Below, piece after piece: positions 45,662 through 56,433 of a stretch of 64,000 bases of DNA (its first letter is position 1; each line of letters opens with the position of its first letter). This stretch comes from Cercis canadensis (Eukaryota > Streptophyta > Magnoliopsida > Fabales > Fabaceae): assembly GCA_003255065.1 (NCBI GenBank), contig QAOA01001448.1:948825-1012824 (forward strand), in the 5' to 3' direction. The notes below the pieces were generated by a model that was given only the letters and a program-made list of their open reading frames with translations, was not told where the DNA came from and did not search any database. Both the position numbers and the translations under genes were made by a program.

Positions 45662-46969
45662 TCAGGTACTGGAGGCGGAGAATCGGGAACTTGGGTATTG
45701 GATTGGGCCTGGGGCTAGTTTTGGTAAGCCCAACTCCATGGATTGGAGGAGACTGGGCAGGCAAACCCGCCTAATAATACAAAAGTTTGAGAGGAGAAGA
45801 TTAGCAGAAGATTTTTGAAATTGAACCTAAACCACGGGGGTTGAAGGGTCAAGAAAAAGATAATGTTTTAAAATAAGTTGCATTGTTTTTTTGGGGGATG
45901 AGTTCCTTCTAAACATAGAGAATCAATCATATCTATTGTCTACCTTGGAGTTGGAACACCACCTGTTGTGCCCAAAACCTACACAAACTTCCCAAATGTC
46001 CGTCCCCTGACAAATTCAATTCTTTCTCTCACTACTCTATTCACTGTCTCACATAAACCAAAATCTAGCGTCTAACACGCAACCCCAAGGGAGCAATTCG
46101 TTACTGTTTCTGCTTCCTCGCGTCTACAATGTCTCTTTCTCTCTCTCTCTGTACTTTTACAGACTATCAGTCTATCATTGCCACCGTTTCATACCTCCCA
46201 TACTTCACCATCCAATCTGTCATTCCCGGCCCGTCAATCCTTTGGTCATAGTTTTTTAAGCTTTTTTACGTGCTATGTAAAATTAACAAGTGCCTCTGTA
46301 TAATTAAATAGCATAGAGAATTTTCTCATTCAACAAAAATTATAATTTCATGCTCCCTGTGAGTATAGTATTTCAAAGAAAATTTTCTTGGGAGACTTAA
46401 AGTTCTGGGTTCACTGCAAGTATATAAAGAAAGAAGTGGGGTTGCCCTTTTTGGCGGCAGAAAGTGTCAAACTGAAACAAAACTGACCCATACATACGTA
46501 ATGATATGTGTGGATCTTTATTCAATCAAACAGTTGATGAATTGGTAAGAATAAGATTCACTGGAGCGTGTCAAATTCAGGGTCAAATCTAGCATACCAT
46601 GCTATCAGTTCCAAGTTTCCCACAATGCAAAACCAAAACCCCACCTTCCACCAAGAACGTGCATCACACTGTCCAGAAACACAGTTCTTTTATTGGTCTA
46701 CCGTCTACGTGTGTCACGCATTTATGAATTATTGGTGGAAGAGCCATAGTTTCCGTTTTTCTTAATAGGCTTTTGAAACGGGAGGGCAAGGGTATGGCCC
46801 CTCTTTAATTTTTGAACATTAAGCAATACATACCATACAATATAGCAGGGAAGGTCTTCTTTTCTTCTCTCTCAAGCTCATGTGGGTCTTTAAAGAATGT
46901 CCACTCCAAGACTCAATCTCTTTAATTCTCTTTCACTCACACACTCACTCCCTCTCCATCTCTCTCTTG
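45662..46969. other. Intergenic, upstream of MIR164
   Basis: No coding exon was seen. The last few hundred bases should contain the MIR164 promoter. Confidence 0.4.
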
Positions 46970-46978
46970 TATATAAAT
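46970..46978 (+). promoter_or_regulatory. TATA box of MIR164
   Basis: TATATAAAT follows a CT-rich tract and lies about 104 bp upstream of the mature miRNA. It implies a transcription start near 47005, as is usual for RNA polymerase II transcribed plant MIR genes. Confidence 0.6.
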
Positions 46979-47063
46979 GCATGAGCTTCTTCAGCTTCTC
47001 ATGCATTTTGAGTAGAAGCATAGTCAGCTTGGTTCAATATGGCTACGATCGATGATGGGTGGG

Positions 47064-47168
47064 TAGGTCCTGTTGGAGAAGCAGGGCACGTGCAACATCT
47101 CTTTCCAGGCTTGACCAAGCTAGTTTATCTGAATTTGCACGTGCTCCCCTTCTCCAACATGATTTCCC
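47064..47168 (+). ncRNA. MIR164: miR164 precursor hairpin
   Basis: The 21-nt miR164a/b sequence is present at 47074-47094 (it begins TGGAGAAGCAGGG and ends in CA). The opposite arm, 47138-47158, begins CACGTGCTCCCC and ends TCCAAC, the known type of miR164 star. The arms pair along GTTGGAG/CTCCAAC and TGCACGTG with a few central mismatches, leaving a loop of about 40 nt, which is a good plant pre-miRNA. miR164 directs cleavage of NAC-domain mRNAs (CUC1/CUC2, NAC1, ORE1), and so controls organ boundaries, lateral roots and leaf senescence. The 61-codon open frame at 47039-47224 runs through the hairpin and is not considered a gene. Confidence 0.96.
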
Positions 47169-48178
47169 TGCCTTTTTTATTCTTTGCTCAGCACTACCAA
47201 ATCCATCTCAATTTTGATGGGTGATGATCACAGGTAATTAACTAAACAAGCGTTTTTTGAAATATTATATAGTTAGCTAATTAATCTCTCTTCCCCCATC
47301 TCTCACTACTAACAATAAGGTTGTGCGTGTGATTCTGTAGAGGAAAAGAAGCTACAATAATGAAAGCAAGTGAAGGTGGAAAGTTGCTTACATATTATTC
47401 ACTTATTTGTTAGCTAAAAGAACCTGCTTTTGCTGCAAAATTTTTGCATGTGATTGGTCTTTTTGCAGAATGTACAAGCAACTTCAGATAAGAAAACAGA
47501 AGAAAGAGGTTAATGACATACAGGACTTAGGGCTATCTATAATTCAGACAGAGAGGAACTATTTGACTGCATATTATGAACCCCTCTGTATTGGTCAATG
47601 CCATTCTTGCCACTGAATTGTAAATTTTCATTTCTCATTCCAATACAGATTCTACTTCTCTGTTCCAACAAGGAAATGTCAATGCAGTTATAGACTTTTA
47701 ATAGTTTAAAATGCGATGCTTCCAAGTAGATAAGCATGCAGATAAGGTTATCTTCAGAAGATTTTTAGCTTTAACCTACTCTCTCGGTTTGACCCATTCA
47801 TTAGTTTTAACTTTTACGTGGATCTCCCTCTCACAAGAAGCTCCAAATGCGATAGTTTTATAGACAACCACCAAGTTAGTTACTTTTTTCTTTCGTCCTC
47901 ATCCAGCAACAATGAATTTGTCTGGCGTTGCTGGTGATTATCACCAATTACCATTTAATGTCGTAAGGGACTTTTCAACTATACCATAATGAGACTGATT
48001 TTTCTAGCAAACAGTGCGCAATTTTTATAATTCTTCTTCGAGAGCAAAGACAGCAAGGCAAATGAGCAGTCCTTACAAGTCAAATACCCAATTTTAAATG
48101 GTGTACTACAAAAGCCTCCGCTTTCTAGAAAGTTTGATAATATTTCCCGTTTTGGACTACAAACGTGCTTTGATTTTT
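47169..48178. other. MIR164 3' flank and intergenic sequence
   Basis: The 3' part of the primary transcript probably lies here. No coding exon or second hairpin was recognised. Confidence 0.4.
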
Positions 48179-48490
48179 TTAATAGGAGAAGTTCTGAAGA
48201 CCATAGTTTTGTTTCAGTTTAAAATTTAAAAACTCTTCACTAATGAAATTATAATCAAATAACTTCGTATTACAAAGAAGAGGAAGATGTAAGAAATTTT
48301 CATTTTTGGAGTTGTGACTGGAGCATTTGAAGTGCTTGACCAAGTAATCTGAATGATAAGATGATGTAATGAAGTGGTACTTGGGGTTCCGTTTGTCACT
48401 GGGCACTAGTGCAGAGGTAATTCTGAGGCAAATAGAGTAAGCTAGAAGCAGAAGCAGAAGCGCATGGCAGGGGAGTTGTAGTTCTGGCAA
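48179..48490 (-). CDS. Possible small secreted peptide (weak)
   Basis: A 103-codon minus-strand frame begins with a convincing signal-peptide pattern (MPELQLPCHALLLLLLAYS, then ITSA). A TATA-like ACTATATATTCC lies about 300 bp upstream, near 48783-48794, with a CT-rich leader. The rest of the frame is Lys/Asn/Phe-rich and I do not recognise it; it has no cysteine framework or known peptide-hormone motif. It could equally be a chance open frame or part of a non-coding transcript. The interval up to the next locus (48814-49829) contains nothing I can name. Confidence 0.2.
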   Translation of the reverse strand: MPELQLPCHALLLLLLAYSICLRITSALVPSDKRNPKYHFITSSYHSDYLVKHFKCSSHNSKNENFLHLPLLCNTKLFDYNFISEEFLNFKLKQNYGLQNFSY

Positions 48491-49829
48491 GAGATGGCGT
48501 GAGGATGATGGAGTTTTTGGCAGTCAAAAAGAAGCATAGTCCCCTAAGCAAAGCAGCAATGCCTTAGAAAGTGGGGGACTCTGCTCTGCCCCTGTTTGCT
48601 GCCTCTTCTTAGTTGTGCATGTAAGGACGCTCATTTGTGATAGGGCGTTGGGATGTTGGAAATTGAAGAGTGGAAGGGAGACAGGAAAGGAAGGCAGTGC
48701 TGCCAAAGTCCAAGAACCTTAAAATGCAAGCAATGGTAAGAGAGAGAAAGAGATAGTGAGCTAGAGAGAGAAATCACAAGGAATATATAGTGGCACTCCA
48801 ACACGCAATGCACAAATATCCAAGTTCTTACAACTTATTCTGGGTAATGATTATGTCAAATGGTTGGGGAAGGAAAGTGGGATATGGAAGCAAAGGGATG
48901 AATTGTATTTGTACCTGGTCTGGGATCTTCTGGGTCTTCTTGGCAATTGGTATAGAGAGCAAGCAGGCTCAATAACTAAGCCCCAACTTCTTGTTATTTT
49001 GCCCTTGCATGTCCAACACTCCTCTTCGTAAGACTAAACCCCAGAGTATTAATATGTAATTGACGCCTAGTAATAGAAGTCTTTTCTGGCTCAAAACCCA
49101 GTTATAGTTATAAAACTAACACTCTAGTTTGAGCACAAGTAAATAATTATAACCCCATTAAGCTTTTGAATTTATAGTGAATTGCAGTTTCATAATGGGA
49201 TGGGCACTGGTAGTACTCGGGACATTGCTTGAGGCACTGGGCATACCATGAAGGCATGGACCCCATCCTCTATTGCATTGAAACAGGGGAATCAGACATG
49301 GTGGACCTCGCCATCATGAATTCACATGCTATAGATGAGGATTTAATTACCCTATCGTACTTGATAACTGTTTTTTTATTCATTTCTCACTTTAGCGACA
49401 TAAATTGAATGCATCTTATTAACTTGTAATGGCAATCCATTTTCACGGAAATAGTAAAGTTCCAATGAGACGTGGAAAAGCTTGAAAGCTTGCAATTGGA
49501 ACGTAAGTAAATCATCGAGACTTTTGATTCTATTTGAAAAGGGGGAGAAAAAAGAATAAAAAAAAAAGATCAACTCTTTACATCAGAAATCCCTCAAAAC
49601 TCAAAAGAATAATGAACCTCAAATATTCGGGCCCAATTAAGAATGCCTAAAATATGACTTTGGAACATGTATGACAAACAAGGTATCGTTAGGATACATG
49701 AAATATATGAGTTTTGCTTTGTGTTGGGATATCAATTCGCTAGAAAATGTTTCTCTATTCTCTGGATAGTTATTAGTTTAATCACAGTAATGTTCCTTCT
49801 AAGGTTGCAACCGATAAATAAATTTGGCA

Positions 49830-51171
49830 TCAATGGTCGACTACATCTGGAACCCCTACAGGGTACTGGTGGATCAAATCTGACCAAACATTGTTATAAT
49901 CCTGATCCTGATCCTGCTTGTGGTTAACCTTGGAAATGCACTTCCAAACAGCACTGCACTGTTGCATTTGAACCCACTTCCAAAAGCTAACTGCCAAACT
50001 CTTATCCTCAAGATAGCCAAGTGAATACCATATGAACGAAGAAGATGTGTTCCCGAATCGGTAAAGTGTCATTCTTGATGCTTCCAAATCCTTATCCCTC
50101 AACTTTAGTTTATCCTTTATTCCATTAATCACTGATTTCCCACCTCCATGAATGCAAAAATGCCCTAAAGCCTTCCTAAAATCTGGTATATAACGACCTC
50201 TTTTCCTAGCAGGGGGCCACATCCTCCTCCATATCACTGATAATCCATAACGAATTTTTTCAGAATAAGGCAAAACTAATACAGCTAGTTTTGCGATGTT
50301 TGCTTTCAGAGCCTCCCCAGCTACCTAAAGAATTGACCTTGAGAGGAAGATCCAGTCAAGCCCTCATCATCAGTCTTCTGCATCACACGTTTATAAAAGC
50401 TATCTTTAGACCCAAGATGGGTTCGCACCAGATGCTTGAGCTCATATTTGGCTACATCTCTCTCCCTTTTATGGTTTGACAGCAAAATAGCAGCACCCCC
50501 CATCCGAAACAAGCAATTGGCAAGAAGCATAGACTTGACTTTTCCTTGGTAGACGTTGGAACACACAGATTCCATGCTAAGGATTAAAACCATGGAATTT
50601 TTTTGGACTATTAGGAGATCTTGAGCTAAAGCAATTGACAGGATACAGGCACTGCATCCCATTCCAGCAAGATATAGCTCTTGATATTGCTTCTAAACCC
50701 AAATTCATTAATTATCATTGAAGCCAAAGAGGGAGTTGGGCACAACAGACTACAGTTGGTGATGAGGATATCTACGCCTCTTGGATTAATTCTGTGCTTG
50801 GAAAATAACTTTTTGACAAGAGAAAAAAACACTGATTCTGCTTCTGCCAATGAATAATTCAGTGTCTGATCGCTTGGGAGGGGTGTTTCATTTCCAAGAC
50901 TAGATCTTTCTAAGCCCTTGGTTTGAAAGTCTAGAGTCTCCCATTTAAAGTTTCCCAATCTTTCTACATGTTCAATGAAGGAAGAAATGGGAACCCGTAG
51001 AGAATCCGGGGCCCTGTGACACATGAAGTAAACAAGGTATACACGCTTGGTTAAGTTGATAAAGTATAGCAGAGCAGCAAAGAAAGCAGTAGCTACAACA
51101 AATTTATGATGGGTGAGGAGGATCGTCATCTTGGTTAGGTATAATCCTTCTAATAACAGGAAAGTATCCAT
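49830..51171 (-). pseudogene. 3-ketoacyl-CoA synthase (KCS/FAE1 type) pseudogene
   Basis: The minus strand carries a nearly full-length single-exon KCS in three frames. The N-terminal part has an ER membrane helix and YLVYFMCHRAPDSLRVP, then NEFGFRSNIKSYI. After a frameshift near 50680, MGCSACILSIALAQDLL keeps the catalytic Cys region, with QGKVKSMLLANCLFRMGGAA. After another break near 50320, YSEKIRYGLSVIWRRMWPP, KALGHFCIHGGGKSVI and the RFGNTSSSFIWY box with the catalytic Asn follow. A further frame slip near 50000 garbles the FGSGFKCN region, and the frame ends at 49832-49830. KCS enzymes condense malonyl-CoA with acyl-CoA in the ER for very-long-chain fatty acids. With at least three frame breaks no active enzyme is possible. 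The order is intact, so decay is fairly recent. Confidence 0.88.
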
Positions 51172-52087
51172 TGATACAATAATGGGTGACTTGAAATTTT
51201 ATGATTGTGATGACTACATGTATAGGCATGGTGAATGAATGATAAAGGATGTGTCCCTGTTTACGCATATGAAGCTATATCCTTTGCAAGGTTAAGATAA
51301 ATAGTAATATTACTGCATCCATAACCTTTGGATTTTTCTATTGAAAAAGGTGATTACCCTGATAAGATTAAAAGGTGTCTGATTCTTAATACAGAAACTA
51401 CAAGCTATGCCAAAATCTACAAGGTCAAAACACACATGTTCCAATTTGCTCCTCAAGGTCCTTATCTCGTGCGATCTGAAAAATTAAATTCAGCAGCACC
51501 AGTTACGAGTAATCTAGAATGTTTGGCTAGGCTGGGGTCAAAACATACATCCAAATGAAAAGGTGACGATCTCAGTCTAAAACGGAGACGGAGAAGCAGT
51601 GATAGAAATTCTTCATGGCTAGTTGTAGTACATCAGTGCTTCGGAGCAGGAGTTTATGATAAGAATTAGCAAAAAAATGTAACTAGTCACACCAGTAGTA
51701 ATGGTCAAATGTAAACCGAGAGCAACTGCAAACAAATGTAAGCGAAGGTGCTTGCACTTTGAATTGATACTTTCCATACCACAACAACACATGCAGATAT
51801 GCTCAGCAGTATGCAACTAAAGAATTTCATTCTGTTGATTATTTTCTCAGTGAACAATCTCGTATATTTTGATCGCAAAATTGCAACGATCACATTACAC
51901 TACCAAGCTACTAGATATGAATGGTAAACCTCGTTGTACAAAGTAAGCCCACCATATATGATACAACCAAGAAAACGGTGATGGGGAGAAAGAATTCAGG
52001 TGCCCTTGGTTATAATTGCATTTATTGCTCAGAACTCTTCATAACACCATTCAAACTGCTATACTGATGTTCAGATGTGAAATTTAA
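51172..52087. other. Intergenic: upstream of the KCS pseudogene and 3' of the HIG1 gene
   Basis: No coding exon was seen. The part near 52087 is probably the 3' untranslated region of the HIG1-domain gene. Confidence 0.4.
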
Positions 52088-53934
52088 TTAATCCTTATGC
52101 GAGTTGTAGTTATCAATGGGGAGGAATTTTGCATATCTCTCAGCCTTCGCTCCTGTTTTATGGTCATACCATTCTACCACTGCAGCTCCTGCTAATGCTG
52201 CCAGTGTAAGAGCCTGAGCATGCAACCTGAAATTAAAACAAAAGAGGAAGAAAATTAAGAAGCGTGCGTTAGAAATTGTGCAGGATGTCAAAAGCAAGTT
52301 CAAACAAAACTTGTGCTATACAGAAAATCCTTGTAAATTTTGCAGCAACATGGAGAAGTAAGTTTCTAACCCCAAGAAATCGTCTAACACCATGACATAT
52401 ATTCATTTGCACAAATAAAACAGGGGAACAATTGCAAAATAAAAAGCATATATTCCCTACAACCCCACCTTCACCTTACCCAAAATATAGACAAAAAGAA
52501 CCCGCAAAAGAAAACAAAATCCAATAAAGGGGAAATAATCACCAAACACCACGGCGCTCTTTCTAGACAATCAAAACCTATACTATAAGGTTGCTTTACA
52601 TTACTACAGAGAAATTATAAATTTCAGAAAGCCAAATAGAAGATGGAAGTCAGTAGTGAAATTTAGACAGTCATAGAAGGGACTGTATCATATGTCTCTG
52701 CTGATTAGAGATATTAACTTCATGGAAAAAATGGAATTATCATTACATATCTTTGCGGATTCAATTTCCAGGGATTTAGATTGCAAGCACCGAGATACAA
52801 GGAAAATATGATGTTACATAAATCTAGCTCTGAATTTCAATTTAACCGCAATATATAAAGAAAGAGTATGGCATGGGGCATGGATATCACATAACAAGAT
52901 CGATTTGAAACGGAATTTCTGTCAACTTCAATATGGTTCAAATTTACCAATATCATAGCAAACAATTTTCCCTTTATTCCTTAACCTTCCTTTTCTTGAA
53001 GGTTATACACATTTTTTTTGTACATATTACATTTCTTCAGCACATTGTAGGACTCAAATTGAAAATTGACGGTAAAACCAAGCATAATTGTGACTATCAG
53101 TAACATAGAGGCACTTTTGAACAATACAAACAGGTCATGGAACAATCCCCTGTAGTCCAGCCCCATTAACCCAATCATATTATGCAGTTAAAAAGCAAGA
53201 CAACCTCATAGAAAGAGAACATAAAAAAAATATTAATTAGAGAGCCCATAAATCCCATGTAAAAAAAATAATTAAATCTTTGATGCTTAATTCACTTCCC
53301 GTTATCAAACAGCACATATAGAAAAAGAAAGGCATTTGTCATCAAATCCTTGAACAATCCAACATGATAAATTAGATTTACATCATTATACTATTATCAG
53401 TCAACGAATTAAACCCAGATACTTCTATGGATGCGACTGACCTAGCAAACACATTCATAAATCCAGATAATTGTATTCTTTTTTTAAAAAAAGACAAAGA
53501 CAGAGAGAGAATATACCAGAAAATCAACTTACCTTGCATGAATGATCTTAACACTGGTTTTCATGTTGGGTTGAGACCAATTGTAAGCAATCGAACCCGC
53601 AACACCGCTAAGCCATAAAGACCCTTATTCCGATATCCAACAGAGAAGATCCAAAACAAAAACGAATAAGACAGATTAAAAGAAAAAATTAAATGCACCC
53701 AAAATTTATCAAAAGAAAATATCGTATTAGAAACATTGAAAAGAAAAAAATTGTGCATTTAACGCGTACATTATCTAAAAGTTGTTCACGTAAACCACGA
53801 AAATAGATCCTTACCAAAAGAAAAAAAAATATCAACTAAGTATGATGAGGATTGAGAAATTTACCAACAGTACGAAGCTTGTGTTCGACAACCCATTCCC
53901 TTAGAGAATCAAATTTGGTCTTAGAGTCCGCCAT
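52088..53934 (-). CDS. HIG1-domain mitochondrial inner-membrane protein (RCF1/HIGD-like)
   Basis: Three minus-strand exons (53934-53865, 53623-53533, 52226-52088) encode 99 residues. The sequence MADSKTKFDSLREWVVEHKL, GSLWLSGVAGSIAYNWSQ, KTSVKIIHARLHAQALTLAA and AGAAVVEWYDHKT shows the HIG_1_N domain, with two short hydrophobic helices (about 24-40 and 58-75) joined by a conserved basic loop (KIIHARLHAQ). Family members such as yeast Rcf1 associate with cytochrome c oxidase and respiratory supercomplexes. Intron 2 is about 1.3 kb for a protein of this size. A TGGGCC site II element sits upstream near 54023, as is common for plant nuclear genes of mitochondrial proteins. No defect was seen. 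Confidence 0.92.
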
Positions 53935-54782
53935 TTCAGCTTGCAAAAGAGAGAGGGGAAAGGAGATCTCAGAGAAAGAAGGCAATTTGTCCAGGGAGGA
54001 GGGCGGCTACGGCCAACGGGTTTGGGCCTTTTATATAGTGCGATGAATTCTTTTTTTTTTTTTTTCTAATGGTGCAATGAGTTAGTAGAATAAAATAGGA
54101 ACTCGTATACCAGCATGAGTCTGCTGACACGTGACTTTAGACTCAGCCCGTTGTATGACAAAACCATCTTTCCTCGTTGGCACGCATGAAAACCACTAAC
54201 TCACTAACTCACGAAATGACGAAATACAAACACGAAACGGCAACTTTACTTTTATTTTTTAATTTTAATATTTATTATAAATTGTATCTTTGTTTTTTAT
54301 TTTTTTACTTAACTTAACTATAATTTTAGTTTCTTATTTTAATTTACAAATAAATAATTTAATCTTCTTATTTTAACAAAAATTACAATTTGTCTTTTTA
54401 TGTCCTAAATTTTTAAAAATTAACAGATTTTACTAACGTGGCAAATTTTTAATCTAACTCAATTATTTTAAATCATGTGATGTGTACATAACTCTCAAAA
54501 TGCCAAAACTAACCCCATAGTCACCGAAACTTAAAAAATCCATTCACTATTATCAGCGGCTGTACCAAATAATCGCTGTTACACTCTAATTATATACCGT
54601 CTATAAAAAATAATCTATATTTTTTTATGGCAATATAAAAAAAAATCTATATTGATTCCTGAAAGGCTGAAACACTTTTGCCAACTCAAACTTGAGAAAA
54701 CAATAACAAAATCGAAAGTACACTAAAAGAATAAAAAAGGCACTTACTCGAAAATCTCGGAGCTATGAAGTATGAACGGTCT
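53935..54782. other. Divergent promoter region between the HIG1 gene and the SR gene
   Basis: AT-rich from about 54240 to 54660, no coding exon. Confidence 0.4.
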
Positions 54783-55253
54783 AGATTTGATCGGAGTTTA
54801 TTAGTCAGGCACAACAAAAGATCTTGCACGTTCACGTGTAAGCACATTATTGCCGCCTTGACAAACATCTGTTAGATAAGTGCAGTGCACCCTTTCGTTC
54901 TCTCTCGTCCCTCTTATAAATGCTTCCAGAAGCTCCCAACTCCCTAGTACCAAATCTAAAAGAAGACAGAACCCGCACTTTGCTTCGCTCAGTTTCTGCC
55001 CAGGTATGCGTCTCTCTNAGATTTGATCGGAGTTTATTAGTCAGGCACAACAAAAGATCTTGCACGTGCACGTGTAAGCACATTATTGCCGCCTTGACAA
55101 ACATCTGTTAGATAAGTGCAGTGCACCCTTTCGTTCTCTCTCGTCCCTCTTATAAATGCTTCCAGAAGCTCCCAACTCCCTAGTACCAAATCTAAAAGAA
55201 GACAGAACCCGCACTTTGCTTCGCTCAGTTTCTGCCCAGGTATGCGTCTCTCT
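54783..55253. repeat. 235-bp duplication around a single N (probable assembly artefact)
   Basis: 54783-55017 and 55019-55253 are the same sequence with one visible base difference (CACGTTCACG versus CACGTGCACG) and only the N at 55018 between them. The duplicated block contains the promoter and untranslated first exon of the SR gene, so both copies end at the same splice donor (GCCCAG|GTATGC). Unmerged allelic contig ends explain it best. Confidence 0.87.
55180..55239 (+). other. Untranslated first exon end of the SR gene
   Basis: The leader ends at GCCCAG|GTATGCGTCTC (55239) and splices to AG|AATGAGTAGC at 56433 across an intron of about 1.2 kb. Its 5' boundary is not determined. A second copy of this exon exists upstream of the N at 55018. 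Confidence 0.6.
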
Positions 55254-56433
55254 TTTTCTCCGCATCGCATACGCTTCCTTCATTGTTATATGTTTCTTCT
55301 GTCATCCAAACCCTAAATCTCATCAATTCACTTTCGCGCTCTTGAGGTCACAAAATTTGTGTAAATTTACGCATTACGTTAGGGTTTATTGATTATTTCA
55401 TATTCTTTCCAATAATCTACACGCATGGATCGGTTTCTACAAGGATTTAAGTTATAGGAACGTCATTAGGTCGATTCTATTTGGGACGAAGGTGGAAAGT
55501 AAATCTAACCTATCACCAAGTGATTCGTTGTTAGCAATTCTTCATCACTTTAATGGTCATGTCTAAAACGGCTTCCTATGAATATTTTAAATGTGGACGG
55601 ACGGTATTTGAATCGTTGTCTTGCTTTAGATTCCTATCCAACAAGGTCAAAGAAAACTCCCCGGATTTTATAGCCAAAGTCCCAATAGATCCAAATTATC
55701 GGGATATGGGTAATGTGTCATGTTATGTTTCATATTATGCCTCACTTTATCCTTTATTCATCAAAGTGTGACATTTATCGTATAAAATATGAATTTTTTT
55801 ACAATTGTCTTTTTTGGGTAGACAGGACAAGTATGCACAGTGATATACATACATATTTGAGAATCTTGTACATACATATACATTTATTGTAGTGAATGTT
55901 GGAATCTCGGACTACTATGTGCTCATAGGCCTAGAAAACTGATGTAAGGAGCAACCAAGATTTCATATATTGAATGGCCAATACAGTTCCTGAACTAGTA
56001 AGAGTTATGTAATTTGTTTCAAATTGAATAGCATTTTTCTCTTGCATCTAGGCCTAGTTCTGAAAATACAAACATCTGCTACTCATTTTTCAAATTGTTA
56101 TTGTGTTCCCTCCAAATTTTTCAATTGTTCTGCACTTATCCAGACTCACAAATTTATTGATGAGATGGGCTGGAGAGGATCTTTTCTTTCTTCCCCTTCT
56201 ACATGGATTTTCAGTTTTTTTTTTTTTTTAGCAGAAATTAGTGTATAGAGTTATTTCTGCTACAATAATTCATATTTTTTTTTTCTTTTGTTTGTTTGAA
56301 ATTCTTCTGCCTTGTGTAGTTTCTCCTAAAATAATAGTTGATCTGATTTGTAGTTTAATTAGCATAGAGTAATATATATGCCTTCATTGTTTGTGGTGGA
56401 ATACATACTCCTGACCTCAATAGTACATTCAGA

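Noticed and set aside
47039..47224. 61-codon frame starting MATIDDGW as a protein gene
   Set aside because: It runs through the miR164 and star sequences; the conservation belongs to the hairpin, and no protein family is recognised.
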